Part shown: positions 1 to 9,089 of the stretch, piece by piece | Layout: each line of letters opens with the position of its first letter | Position numbering within the stretch: position 1 is the stretch's first letter | NCBI GenBank assembly: GCA_002753395.1 | Contig: PEAB01000003.1 | Location: forward strand, 20,022 to 84,021 | DNA: 64,000 nucleotides | Direction of reading: 5' to 3' | Source: Nitrospirae bacterium MYbinv3 | GTDB lineage: Bacteria > Nitrospirota > Thermodesulfovibrionia > Thermodesulfovibrionales > Magnetobacteriaceae | Translations under genes and position numbers: made by a program | Notes under the pieces: generated by a model | Databases searched by the model: none | The model's input: only the letters and a program-made list of their open reading frames with translations | Told to the model about the DNA's origin: nothing

Positions 1-525
1 AAACACACTCTGACCCAAGAGCCTTACCTGTCTGCCGGCATCGTTTATATAGAACTCCTTTTCGACTGTGTAACCGGCGCTCTGCAGGAGATTAGAAAGG
101 GAGCTTCCCAGGGCTGCCCCTCGTCCGTGCCCAACGTGCAGGGGGCCGGTGGGGTTTGCGCTGACAAACTCGACCAACACCCGTTTACCCTGGCCAACAT
201 CGACCCTCAGGCAGACCTCTCTTTCTCTGTAGAGGCGCTTTAGTTGTTCGTACAGGTAGTCGCTTTTAAACCTGAAGTTTATAAAACCCGGCCCAGCTAC
301 CTCTATGGCGTCAAAGGCGGACAGGCCGCTATCGGTCATCTCCTTTATGGCGGATACGACATCCTGTGCAATGACCCGCGGCGGTTTACGCAAGACACCG
401 GCTAACCCTAGGGCCACCGGTGTTGCGACATCCCCCTGCGATTGAACCTTTGGTATCTCCACCTCCACGTAATCGACCTCTACCCCCATGTTATGGAGGG
501 TCCTCTGTATAAGCTCCTTTATCAT
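1..525 (-). CDS. argS: Arginyl-tRNA synthetase, N-terminal part (runs off left edge of window)
   Basis: Reverse-strand translation from ATG at 525: MIKELIQRTLHNMGVEVDYVEVEIPKVQSQGDVATPVALGLAG...VEFVSANPTGPLHVGHGRGAALGSSLSNLLQSAGY; class I aaRS HVGHGRG signature with the ArgS context. Absent from the ORF track because it is truncated. Confidence 0.93.
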   Translation of the reverse strand, partial: MIKELIQRTLHNMGVEVDYVEVEIPKVQSQGDVATPVALGLAGVLRKPPRVIAQDVVSAIKEMTDSGLSAFDAIEVAGPGFINFRFKSDYLYEQLKRLYREREVCLRVDVGQGKRVLVEFVSANPTGPLHVGHGRGAALGSSLSNLLQSAGYTVEKEFYINDAGRQVRLLGQSVF

Positions 526-874
526 GTCATCCTTTCGTATCCTTCAGGGCATTGCTGCCGTGTAAAGCATAGTAAATTATTTAATCAAGACAATCGTCCT
601 TTTCTGCGTTTGTATTCTTTGTTATTGCCTCGATAATTATATCATCTTTTGGGAATAAAATGGGGTCATGTCGTTTATATTTTGCCCTGATGTTGGTTAC
701 TAGTGTGGTTGACTTTGTGTTCGCTGTTTTGTTACGTTCAGCGATAGTGAACATTGCTATTTAATGAACATAAATGTATGAGCAAGAAAGATATGAAAAG
801 AGAAATCATAGACCATGCTTTGAATGCCCTTAAAAAGATTGTTGATCTGAAGATACAAGCCGATGTGTCTCCGT

Positions 875-1028
875 ATACTAAGTTGCATCCAAAGAGGTAT
901 CTTATGTTTCAGAATGTAAGATGTTGTATTATAATGGGGTCAAGGGGACTGGTCCCCTTGCAGAGGGGTTTGAGGGGAGACAGAGTCTCCCCTTCTATAC
1001 CAATACTGGTATGAACGCAACTTGGTAT
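875..1028 (+). repeat. Palindromic element, family 1 (ATACTAAGTTGC...GCAACTTGGTAT)
   Basis: Terminal inverted repeats; near-identical copies at 2597-2750 (inverted) and 53254-53407. Confidence 0.88.
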
Positions 1029-1112
1029 TAGAATACCCATCCCTTCTCTTCCAAATACATTTGCGCCTGTACCCCCTTCTAACTTTATAGACCATTGTTA
1101 TATAATCTAACG

Positions 1113-2201
1113 ATGGCTGATAAGAAAGACGCTATCGTTGGATGCTTACTGGGAACGGCTGTAGGAGACGCCTTTGGACTGCCCTTTGAGATGCTGTCAA
1201 GGCAGAGGCAGCTTAAGGTTTATCCCAAGTTAGAGGGGCATCATTTCTTCTTCGGCAGGGGAATGTTCTCCGACGACACACAACACGCCTACATGGTTGC
1301 ACAGGCCATTATCGCTTCAAACGGTGATATAACAGTGTTTACCAAAAGACTGGCACGGGAGTTTCGCTGGTGGTTGGTGACTATGCCGGCTGGTATAGGG
1401 AAGGCAACGCTGCTGTCCATTTCCAAGCTGTGGCTGGGTGTTTCACCGCACAGAAGCGGCATCTTTTCAGCCGGTAACGGCCCATCGATGAAGAGCGCCA
1501 TAATCGGAGTATGCTACGGCGACGATAGATTGAAGATGTGCGAGCTGGTAAGAACGGCCACCGTTATCACACACACCGATCCCAAGGCCTTCTTTGGAGC
1601 GCTCACGGTTGCGGTTGCGGCACATATGGCAAGCCGTGGACAGCACATACAACCGCAGGAGTTCCTTGACAGGGTTAAAGAGACCCTTAACGGATGGGCT
1701 CCGAATGGGCAAAAAAGCAGCGAAGAGGTTGCGGCGTTTCTTGGACTGATGCAGCACGTTGTACAGAGCGTTACAGCGGGGCACGACACCTTACAATTTG
1801 CCGACGACCTTGGGTTGTCTAAAGGCGTGAGCGGATATACGTATCACACGGTGCCAGTGGTGATTCACAGTTGGCTGAGACATCAGCGGGATTATAAGAG
1901 CGCCGTTGTTGATGTCGTGCGCTGCGGCGGTGATACAGATACCACTGGGGCAATTGTAGGCGCCATCACTGGGGCTGGCGTCGGAAAGGCGGGGTTACCG
2001 CAGAAGTGGTTAGAAGATGTATGGGATTGGCCAGTCACTATGAAGTGGATAGAAAGGCTTGGTATTCAATTAGATGAGGTCTGTTCTACTGGTGTTGTTC
2101 TGCGGCCTTTGGAGGTCTCTGTATTGGGGTCTTTATTGCGCAATATCGCTTTTGTGTTTATTGTCTTTGGTCACCTCTTGCGGCGGCTATTGCCTTTTTG
2201 A
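1113..2201 (+). CDS. ADP-ribosylglycohydrolase family protein
   Basis: Motifs GCLLGTAVGDAFGLPFE, GMFSDDTQHAY and CGGDTDTTGAIVGAITGA, typical of the DraG/ARH family. Track start 1095; MADKK at 1113 is the likelier start. Confidence 0.88.
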   Translation: MADKKDAIVGCLLGTAVGDAFGLPFEMLSRQRQLKVYPKLEGHHFFFGRGMFSDDTQHAYMVAQAIIASNGDITVFTKRLAREFRWWLVTMPAGIGKATLLSISKLWLGVSPHRSGIFSAGNGPSMKSAIIGVCYGDDRLKMCELVRTATVITHTDPKAFFGALTVAVAAHMASRGQHIQPQEFLDRVKETLNGWAPNGQKSSEEVAAFLGLMQHVVQSVTAGHDTLQFADDLGLSKGVSGYTYHTVPVVIHSWLRHQRDYKSAVVDVVRCGGDTDTTGAIVGAITGAGVGKAGLPQKWLEDVWDWPVTMKWIERLGIQLDEVCSTGVVLRPLEVSVLGSLLRNIAFVFIVFGHLLRRLLPF

Positions 2202-2212
2202 GATAGATTGTT

Positions 2213-2314
2213 GGTAGTCCTGCAGTGGTAGTGATACTCAATTCCCCTCCCTTGATGGGAGGGGTTAGGGGAGGGTGTTAAGTTTACTGTCATCAATACT
2301 TGTGCAGGACTACC
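2213..2314. repeat. Palindromic element, family 3 (ends GGTAGTCCTGCA...TGCAGGACTACC)
   Basis: Inverted terminal sequences read directly; half copies at 9021-9071 and 25731-25783. Confidence 0.75.
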
Positions 2315-2448
2315 TGTTGACGTTTGCAAAACAGGCAAATATGGGTACAAGTTAAAGAAATTGAGTAGAAAAGATATGAATAAGCTTAACAATATGCTAA
2401 ACAAGTTAGAAAAAAACGCGTATAAAGTGGATATCTACTTAATGCTAA

Positions 2449-2523
2449 TGGTGGGCGATACTGGTCTCGAACCAGTGACCTCTGCCGTGTGAAGGCAGCG
2501 CTCCACCACTGAGCTAATCGCCC
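2449..2523 (-). tRNA. tRNA-Val (anticodon CAC), CCA encoded
   Basis: Reverse strand GGGCGATTAGCTCAGTGGTGGAGCGCTGCCTTCACACGGCAGAGGTCACTGGTTCGAGACCAGTATCGCCCACCA folds as a full cloverleaf; loop TTCACAC. Confidence 0.95.
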
Positions 2524-2596
2524 GACAATGTATATGTTGCCAGACATCTATCTTTTTTGTCAACCCCTAGTTCGTCTGCACCCATACAGTCATCTA

Positions 2597-2750
2597 ATAC
2601 CAAGTTGCGTTCATACTAGTATTGGTATAGAAGGGGAGATAGAGTCTCCCCTCAGACCCATCTGCAAGGGGACCAGTCCCCTTGACCCCATCATAATACA
2701 ACATCTTACATTCTGAAACATAATATATCTCTTTGTATGCAACTTAGTAT
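2597..2750 (-). repeat. Palindromic element, family 1
   Basis: Reverse complement of the 875-1028 element with few differences. Confidence 0.88.
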
Positions 2751-2845
2751 AAGTGACACATTTTATTGGTGTATGGTTTATAATACAGACATATGTGAGA
2801 GATATATGCTATAAATCAAAACACCAACAAAAGGAGGATGTAATC

Positions 2846-3499
2846 ATGTATTTTCTTATTGCTGTGTTAATAGCCGTGTTAGCAGGAGGTTATTATTTTT
2901 ATTACCAATTGAAGAAGAAAAAGGCTTCTTTAGTTTATGACATCGACAGACTAAAGGGTAAGGCACGTTTGAGGCTCAGTGGTATACAGAAGATGGGTGA
3001 TAAATATCACGTGACCGAAAGGGTGGATACATTCAGAAGGAGAATAGAGGTGTTAAACAAACAGGGCATCTCCAATGAACTTTTCGAGCTTGAGGACTAT
3101 GTTAAGGAGTGGCGTGATCTTTGTAAGGTAATGGATAAAAACATTGCTGAACCTGAGATAAGCGGTTTAAAGCGCATTATATACGACCCTGTTGCGGGGG
3201 CGGTACTCTCGGAAAACATATTTGAGACGGTCATACATATCACCACAAAAGAGGGCAGCAGGATGTTCATAGAGGTTAATGCTGAAACGGCACGAAGATA
3301 CAAGGAAGAAGGCCCCAAGGGGTTTGTGCAAAACTATAACCTTATCTTTGACACAGAGGTGTGCCGGTGTGGTATTAACGGCTCGGCTCAACTGATGCTT
3401 CTTAAGAATTTTTATGAGACTTGCTATGATGAAAACGGCTGTCTAATAGACCTAAGTTGGTACCCCTCGGGTAGAGACAACAAGAGGTTTAAACAATAG
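2846..3499 (+). CDS. Hypothetical membrane-anchored protein
   Basis: N-terminal TM segment MYFLIAVLIAVLAGGYYFYYQ; AAAGGAGG ribosome-binding site before ATG at 2846 (track start 2753 is upstream). Confidence 0.7.
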   Translation: MYFLIAVLIAVLAGGYYFYYQLKKKKASLVYDIDRLKGKARLRLSGIQKMGDKYHVTERVDTFRRRIEVLNKQGISNELFELEDYVKEWRDLCKVMDKNIAEPEISGLKRIIYDPVAGAVLSENIFETVIHITTKEGSRMFIEVNAETARRYKEEGPKGFVQNYNLIFDTEVCRCGINGSAQLMLLKNFYETCYDENGCLIDLSWYPSGRDNKRFKQ

Positions 3500-3534
3500 T
3501 AAATCCGATAAGCATTGAGCCAAATAAAGGATGA

Positions 3535-3558
3535 AGCCACTGTCTGACGCAAGTGGCT
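3535..3558. terminator. Candidate bidirectional terminator hairpin between convergent genes
   Basis: AGCCACT...AGTGGCT stem between convergent ORFs ending at 3499 (+) and 3578 (-). Confidence 0.4.
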
Positions 3559-3577
3559 GTTTCGTCTAAACAAACGG

Positions 3578-4513
3578 CTAATTCTTTCCTTCTATCTGCT
3601 TTATGGCATTGATGACCTCAGCGGCAAGGGCGTCTGGTTGAAATTTGGCTGCAAAGCTGTTGGCACCAACCAGTTTAGCCTTTGACATATTGGTGGGGTT
3701 GCTCATTGAGCTATGCAGGAGTATGTATAAGTCTTTGAGATCGGGGTGAGAACGAACCTTTCTTGTAAAAGTGAACCCGTCTATGCCAGGCATCTCTATA
3801 TCGCAGATGGCCATACAGAAACGGTTTTTGGCTCTAGGATCTGACTCCAGTAAGGCCAATGCCTCGGTAGCCGAGGAAAAACTTTCATACGAAAAATTGA
3901 GCTGCTCCAGCACAGATTCAATGAGGGATCTGGCCGCCTTAGAGTCGTCTACTACGAGCACGTGATACTTGCAGAGGTCTGAATCGCTGGCTTTCTGGAT
4001 AAACTCATCAGAGACCTTGGTCTCCATCCCCAGTATCTCAACAAGGATCTTCTCTATGTCAAGTATCTGAATCATCTCGTTGTTGTCGTTATATGCGATT
4101 GCCGTCAGATAGCCGCTCTTACTTAAAATTCCGGTGGGACTTTTGATCTCCTCCCAACTGCGGGTAATGAGAGATTCAGGGTTTTTTATGATAAGCCCCT
4201 GGATGTTGTTATTGTATTCACAGACTATGACGTAACTCAATGTGTTTCTAAAGTCCTGAGTCTCCATTCCCAAAAACTCACCGATGTCGATGACAATAAC
4301 GGCCTTCCCCCGAAAGTCTATCGTTCCCTTGACGCTGTGTTGAGAATACGGCATCTTGACTACCGTAGAAGGGCACTCGATGACCTCAATGATCTTAAAG
4401 ACGTTAATCCCGTATACCTGGTCATCGCTAAGGTAAAAAAGGAGCATCTCCATCTGGTTTGTAAATGCGAGTTGTGTTCTCTGTTGCACTTCTTTAAAAA
4501 GGTCTTTTTCCAT
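3578..4513 (-). CDS. cheV: CheV-like chemotaxis protein (CheW domain + receiver)
   Basis: CheW-like N-terminus (YGINVFKIIEVIECPSTVVKMPYSQHSVKGTIDFRGKAVIVIDI) followed by a REC domain (LVVDDSKAARSLIESVL...CDIEMPGIDGFTFTRKVR). Confidence 0.88.
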   Translation of the reverse strand: MEKDLFKEVQQRTQLAFTNQMEMLLFYLSDDQVYGINVFKIIEVIECPSTVVKMPYSQHSVKGTIDFRGKAVIVIDIGEFLGMETQDFRNTLSYVIVCEYNNNIQGLIIKNPESLITRSWEEIKSPTGILSKSGYLTAIAYNDNNEMIQILDIEKILVEILGMETKVSDEFIQKASDSDLCKYHVLVVDDSKAARSLIESVLEQLNFSYESFSSATEALALLESDPRAKNRFCMAICDIEMPGIDGFTFTRKVRSHPDLKDLYILLHSSMSNPTNMSKAKLVGANSFAAKFQPDALAAEVINAIKQIEGKN

Positions 4514-4924
4514 TCTTCTATCCCTTAGTTTTATTTGTAACTATACCATATGATACTAATATAACATTTAATGTTTTTGAAGTCTACTACCAGGGCAGTC
4601 GCATGATGATGGGGGCAAGGGAACTGGTCCCCTTGACCCTGTAAATGTCAGGCGTGGTTGCTTAAAATGTCGCCCTTGTGCATACATATTAATGCTTAAG
4701 TCAACAGCATTAGGGCTAAGGGGGGGCGGAGCCGCCTCCTTTTTTCCCTTTCTCGTATATAATTAAAAGGAAGGAAGCCACCCCGGGTACATGTCAAGCA
4801 CTACGATTTCAAGAAAAATATACACCCGATGTGATACAATAGTCTAATCCCGGCAAGGGAAGGAGAAATCCCGCTCGAAGTGAATAAGAGCCAGAAACTT
4901 GTGAGACAAAGGAGCGCGTAAAAC

Positions 4925-5404
4925 ATGGAAGAATTGACGCATTTTGATAGCGAGGGCAGGGCCAAGATGGTGGATGTAACTGATAAGCAGACTACCGCTA
5001 GAGTGGCCATAGCAGGGGGGGGTATCGTTATGAAACCTGAGACGCTTAGGCTGATCAAAGAACGCGCAATGTCAAAGGGAGACGTCTTGGCAGTTGCACG
5101 GGTGGCAGCAATCATGGGAGCCAAACAGACGCCATCCCTAATCCCCCTGTGTCACCCGCTAAACATAACATCCGTTGCTATAGATTTTTCAATAAACGAA
5201 AAAGAAAACCGCATAGACATAACTGCAACGGTCAAGATTGCCGGCCAGACCGGTGTTGAAATGGAGGCGCTTACGGCCGTCACGGTAGCTGCCCTGACCA
5301 TATATGATATGTGCAAGGCTGTAGATAAGGGTATGGTCATAAAGGACGTCATGCTGCTCGAAAAACATGGCGGACGGGGAGGGAGCTACAAACGTGGTAG
5401 TTGA
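4925..5404 (+). CDS. moaC: Cyclic pyranopterin monophosphate synthase MoaC
   Basis: [60 protein letters not shown], all MoaC signatures. Confidence 0.95.
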   Translation: MEELTHFDSEGRAKMVDVTDKQTTARVAIAGGGIVMKPETLRLIKERAMSKGDVLAVARVAAIMGAKQTPSLIPLCHPLNITSVAIDFSINEKENRIDITATVKIAGQTGVEMEALTAVTVAALTIYDMCKAVDKGMVIKDVMLLEKHGGRGGSYKRGS

Positions 5405-6050
5405 TACCCTAAGACCCGTAAAGAAGCTACATTGCTCTGAAGCAGTGAAGGTTAAGATATGCGGGATAACAAACATTGAAGACGCCATCGCAGCAGCAGA
5501 AGGCGGAGCAGATGCCATCGGGTTTGTTTTTTACGATAAAAGCCCACGGTATGTAACGCCACAGGAGGTTACTGCGATAGTCAAGGAGCTGCCGCCTTTT
5601 ATCACTACGGTTGGCGTGTTCGTCAACGAAAAAGAGGACGTAATTAAAGAGAAAATGGCTCAGAGCGGCCTTGATGTGGTTCAGCTGCACGGGGATGAGA
5701 CACCACAGATGTGCGGGGCGTACAGCAGGGTTATCAAGGCATTCAGGGTGAGGGAGTTTATGGACCTCAGTGTGTTGGCCAATTATAAGGTGCAGGCCTA
5801 CTTGCTTGATACCTACGACGACAATGCCTACGGTGGCACCGGCAAGTTGTTCAACTGGGACGTCGCTGTAGAGGCCAAACAGTTTGGCAGGATTGTGCTG
5901 GCTGGCGGATTAAACATAGAAAACGTAAGGGATGCTGTCCGGTGGGTTGGGCCATATGCGGTAGACGTTAGCTCAGCCGTCGAGGAGACAAAGCGGAAGA
6001 AGAATCATTATAAGATAAAGGCCTTTATAGAAGAGGCCAAAAGCGGTTAA
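5367..6050 (+). CDS. trpF: Phosphoribosylanthranilate isomerase
   Basis: [57 protein letters not shown]. Start uncertain (5367 ATG overlapping moaC, or GTG near 5448). Confidence 0.92.
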   Translation: MADGEGATNVVVDTLRPVKKLHCSEAVKVKICGITNIEDAIAAAEGGADAIGFVFYDKSPRYVTPQEVTAIVKELPPFITTVGVFVNEKEDVIKEKMAQSGLDVVQLHGDETPQMCGAYSRVIKAFRVREFMDLSVLANYKVQAYLLDTYDDNAYGGTGKLFNWDVAVEAKQFGRIVLAGGLNIENVRDAVRWVGPYAVDVSSAVEETKRKKNHYKIKAFIEEAKSG

Positions 6051-6110
6051 GAAAAAGGGCAGTCCTGCTGACCCCGTAAATGTCGGTCGTAGTTACTTAA
6101 GTCAACAGCA

Positions 6111-6479
6111 TTATGTCTGTGTGGAGGTAACTTTTATTACGGTTTTTACGTTGCCTCTTGGGTTGAAGTCACCTATGACACACAGGTAACGGGGTTTTAG
6201 CCTGTTGTAGAGTTCGTCGTAGATGACGTTGGCTGCCTGTTCGTGGGATATGGACTTGCCCCTGAAAGAGTTCAAGTAGAGTTTGAGAGACTTTAGCTCC
6301 ACTACATAGTCTCCGGGGATATACGTAATCTTAATCGCGGCGAAGTCGGGGTAACCAGAGCGTGGACACAGACAGGTAAACTCTGGAAACTCTATGTCGA
6401 TCTCATAGTCCCTCCCTACAGCCGGATTCTCCCATAGCTCCAGATGAGCGTTTTCTATATTCTTCTCACCGTATAGCAT
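6111..6479 (-). CDS. queF: NADPH-dependent 7-cyano-7-deazaguanine reductase QueF
   Basis: [41 protein letters not shown] and [13 protein letters not shown], QueF signatures. Confidence 0.93.
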   Translation of the reverse strand: MLYGEKNIENAHLELWENPAVGRDYEIDIEFPEFTCLCPRSGYPDFAAIKITYIPGDYVVELKSLKLYLNSFRGKSISHEQAANVIYDELYNRLKPRYLCVIGDFNPRGNVKTVIKVTSTQT

Positions 6480-6514
6480 ATTAGATTATAACAGAAGCAC
6501 ATAGGGGTCATCAA

Positions 6515-8941
6515 TCATATCTCTATCCTAAACTCTGCACCGCCTTCAATGTTTCTTGCTTTAAGACTCCAGCCCATATTATTCTCTACTATTGTTTTGG
6601 ACATGTACAGGCCAATACCAGTTCCCTTATCTGATGGTTTAGTAGTAAAGTATGGTTCAAATATCCTTTCAATTATAGCATCAGGGATACCACCCCCGTT
6701 ATCTCTTATGGAGACTACCATCTTGCCGTCATCTTTAAAGATAACGATATCAATCTTGTCGTATCCTCTAACCTCTGTTAGCTCCGTTTCACGCCTTGAA
6801 AGAATGGCATCCCGTGAATTGTTTATTAGATTTAAGACAACCTGTTTGAATTCGTTTGGATATCCTGTTACCAATAAATCTTCTTCAGTACATTTTAGTT
6901 TGATTGCAACACTGTCTTTAGCAAATAAGGGTGCAAACATCGTGATGGTTTCCTCAATTACTGATTTTATATTAAGTGTAACCTTTGCTTTTGACGGTTT
7001 AAAAAATCCTCTGAAGTCATCTATCGTCTTAGTCATGAAATTTATTTGCTGCAAGATTGTATTTATAGTCTTATTTATATATTCTTTGTTTAGTTCCCCA
7101 TGTAGATAAGCATCATCAAGGTCTTGAGATGATAATGCTATGGCATTTAATGGTTGCTTCCATTGGTGGGCGATGGAGTTTATCATCTCACCCATTGCCG
7201 CCATTTTTGATTGTTGGATTAGCAGTTGTTCTTTTTGAGTTCTTTTTATTGTTTCATCTTTTACCCTTTTTTCTAGATCACGAGTCATTTCTTCAAGTTG
7301 ATTTGTTTTTTCCATCAATTCTTCTTCGGCTCGTTTTCTGTCAGTGATATCTGTGGCTATTCCGCATACGCCATACGGATTTCCTTGTGAGTCAAATAGG
7401 GGGAACTTTATAGAAACATATGTATGCAAGCCATCTTCATGAGGCACTACCTCTTCAAACGACAAGGGTTTCAGGTTCGTTAATACCATCTTGTCGTTTT
7501 TGCTCAAACAATCTGCAATTTCCGCTGGGAAGATATCGTAGCCTGTCTTTCCAACAATATACTGTCTTGTTATCTTTAAAATATCTTCATACTGGCGATT
7601 TATAAACAAGTATCGTCCCTCGATATCCTTTAAGAAGATAACAGCGATCGAGTTATCTATTATGGCCTGCAACTGCTCTTTGCTTTCTCTTAACTGATTT
7701 TCTATGTGCTTACGGTGTGTAATATCCTCAGCGGTACCTATAATTGCCTCAATCTGTCCTTCATTATAAATAGGCGCAAGACTAAAATTAACAATCCTTG
7801 TACTCTTATCTTTCCGTTTTAATTCGAGCTCAGATTGTGATATGGTTTCACCGTATACAGCGACCTTCATAAACTGTTCATTCGCAATAGTACAAGAATC
7901 TGCTCTATGTAAAATAGAAAACGGCTGATCTATTAACTCACTATCTGTATATCCGGTAATCTCATGTACCTTACGATTAACTGAGGTAAATCTTCCTCGC
8001 AAGTCAATTGTAAAAATTGCATTTGTAGTGTTATCTATAACTTTCTGTAAAAAATCCTTTGTCTTTAATAATTCCTCTTCAGCCTTCTTACGTTCAGTTA
8101 TATCTCTGATAACTCCACTGGTGCCAGTAAACCTCTCGTTCTTTGCCTTTATAATACCAACTGAGCCAGCATACTCCTTTTTCATATTACTGCAATCAAA
8201 CTCATATATACCGGAGCTGTTTACTTCTACAATAACGGTATCTTTATCTATCTCAACAGGGGTGTCATTCACCTTCTTTTTTAATATATGAACATCTAAT
8301 GCCGTTGTACCCCTCTTGCCAGCCCGTCTCTCATCAAAGAGCTTTGGTACGTTTCTGGGAGAAACCATTTTATTTGCATATTTTTGCAAAACCTCCTTGC
8401 GACTAACAAGTTCTACCTCATCAGGTCTGATTATTGTACTAAAATGTTTGCCTATAAGTTCCTTAGGCTCATACCCAAGCGTTCTGACTGCATCGCTAAT
8501 GTATGTAAAATACCCATCCACATCCAACCTGTATACAATATCAGGTATAGTCTCTAACAGAGTCTTAAATCTCTCCTCTGACGATTGCAGCTTACACATC
8601 TCTTCTAACAGATGCTGATTCAGATTATCCATATCGTCTACCGTGGATTTAAGCGCTAAGTTCTTATGGTTGCAGGGTCGTACCAAACAATAATAAATAA
8701 TGGGAGACACAATAGCTGTCAACAAGGCCGCATCAATTAAGTCTCTTGCCGTATTGGAATTGATCGCGCAGGCATTAATAAATACCATGACTAATGCCTC
8801 GCTAAAGAATATCGCTAACAGAATGAATATAAAAGACAACAATGGCGGCTTTTCAAATATCGAACGCCTAAAAAATCTTGTCACTACACAGATTGAAATC
8901 TCTGGTTCTTTTATGTCTTCCTTCCTCTCCATACAATACAC
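6515..8941 (-). CDS. Membrane PAS-domain sensor histidine kinase
   Basis: N-terminal TM segments, three PAS modules (ITERKKAEEEL, ITHRKHIENQL, ITDRKRAEEEL linkers), HisKA SIAHQWKQPLNAIA, HATPase N/G boxes. Confidence 0.9.
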   Translation of the reverse strand: MYCMERKEDIKEPEISICVVTRFFRRSIFEKPPLLSFIFILLAIFFSEALVMVFINACAINSNTARDLIDAALLTAIVSPIIYYCLVRPCNHKNLALKSTVDDMDNLNQHLLEEMCKLQSSEERFKTLLETIPDIVYRLDVDGYFTYISDAVRTLGYEPKELIGKHFSTIIRPDEVELVSRKEVLQKYANKMVSPRNVPKLFDERRAGKRGTTALDVHILKKKVNDTPVEIDKDTVIVEVNSSGIYEFDCSNMKKEYAGSVGIIKAKNERFTGTSGVIRDITERKKAEEELLKTKDFLQKVIDNTTNAIFTIDLRGRFTSVNRKVHEITGYTDSELIDQPFSILHRADSCTIANEQFMKVAVYGETISQSELELKRKDKSTRIVNFSLAPIYNEGQIEAIIGTAEDITHRKHIENQLRESKEQLQAIIDNSIAVIFLKDIEGRYLFINRQYEDILKITRQYIVGKTGYDIFPAEIADCLSKNDKMVLTNLKPLSFEEVVPHEDGLHTYVSIKFPLFDSQGNPYGVCGIATDITDRKRAEEELMEKTNQLEEMTRDLEKRVKDETIKRTQKEQLLIQQSKMAAMGEMINSIAHQWKQPLNAIALSSQDLDDAYLHGELNKEYINKTINTILQQINFMTKTIDDFRGFFKPSKAKVTLNIKSVIEETITMFAPLFAKDSVAIKLKCTEEDLLVTGYPNEFKQVVLNLINNSRDAILSRRETELTEVRGYDKIDIVIFKDDGKMVVSIRDNGGGIPDAIIERIFEPYFTTKPSDKGTGIGLYMSKTIVENNMGWSLKARNIEGGAEFRIEI

Positions 8942-9089
8942 AATAACATAATGAAAGCAGCATGTTCAATGACATAAACGCAGAGGGGTGCATAAGAAAA
9001 ACAATGAGAGTAAAAATTTTGGTAGTCCTGCACAAGTAGTGGTGACAGTAAATTTAACACCCTCCCTCAGACCCTCCCTTTCTCCCCCT

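Noticed and set aside
4801-4924. Possible riboswitch (Moco-type) upstream of moaC
   Set aside because: The region has some pairing potential, but I could not build the known conserved core by eye.
6549-7109. Plus-strand 186 aa ORF
   Set aside because: Antisense to the histidine kinase HATPase region; no recognisable motifs.
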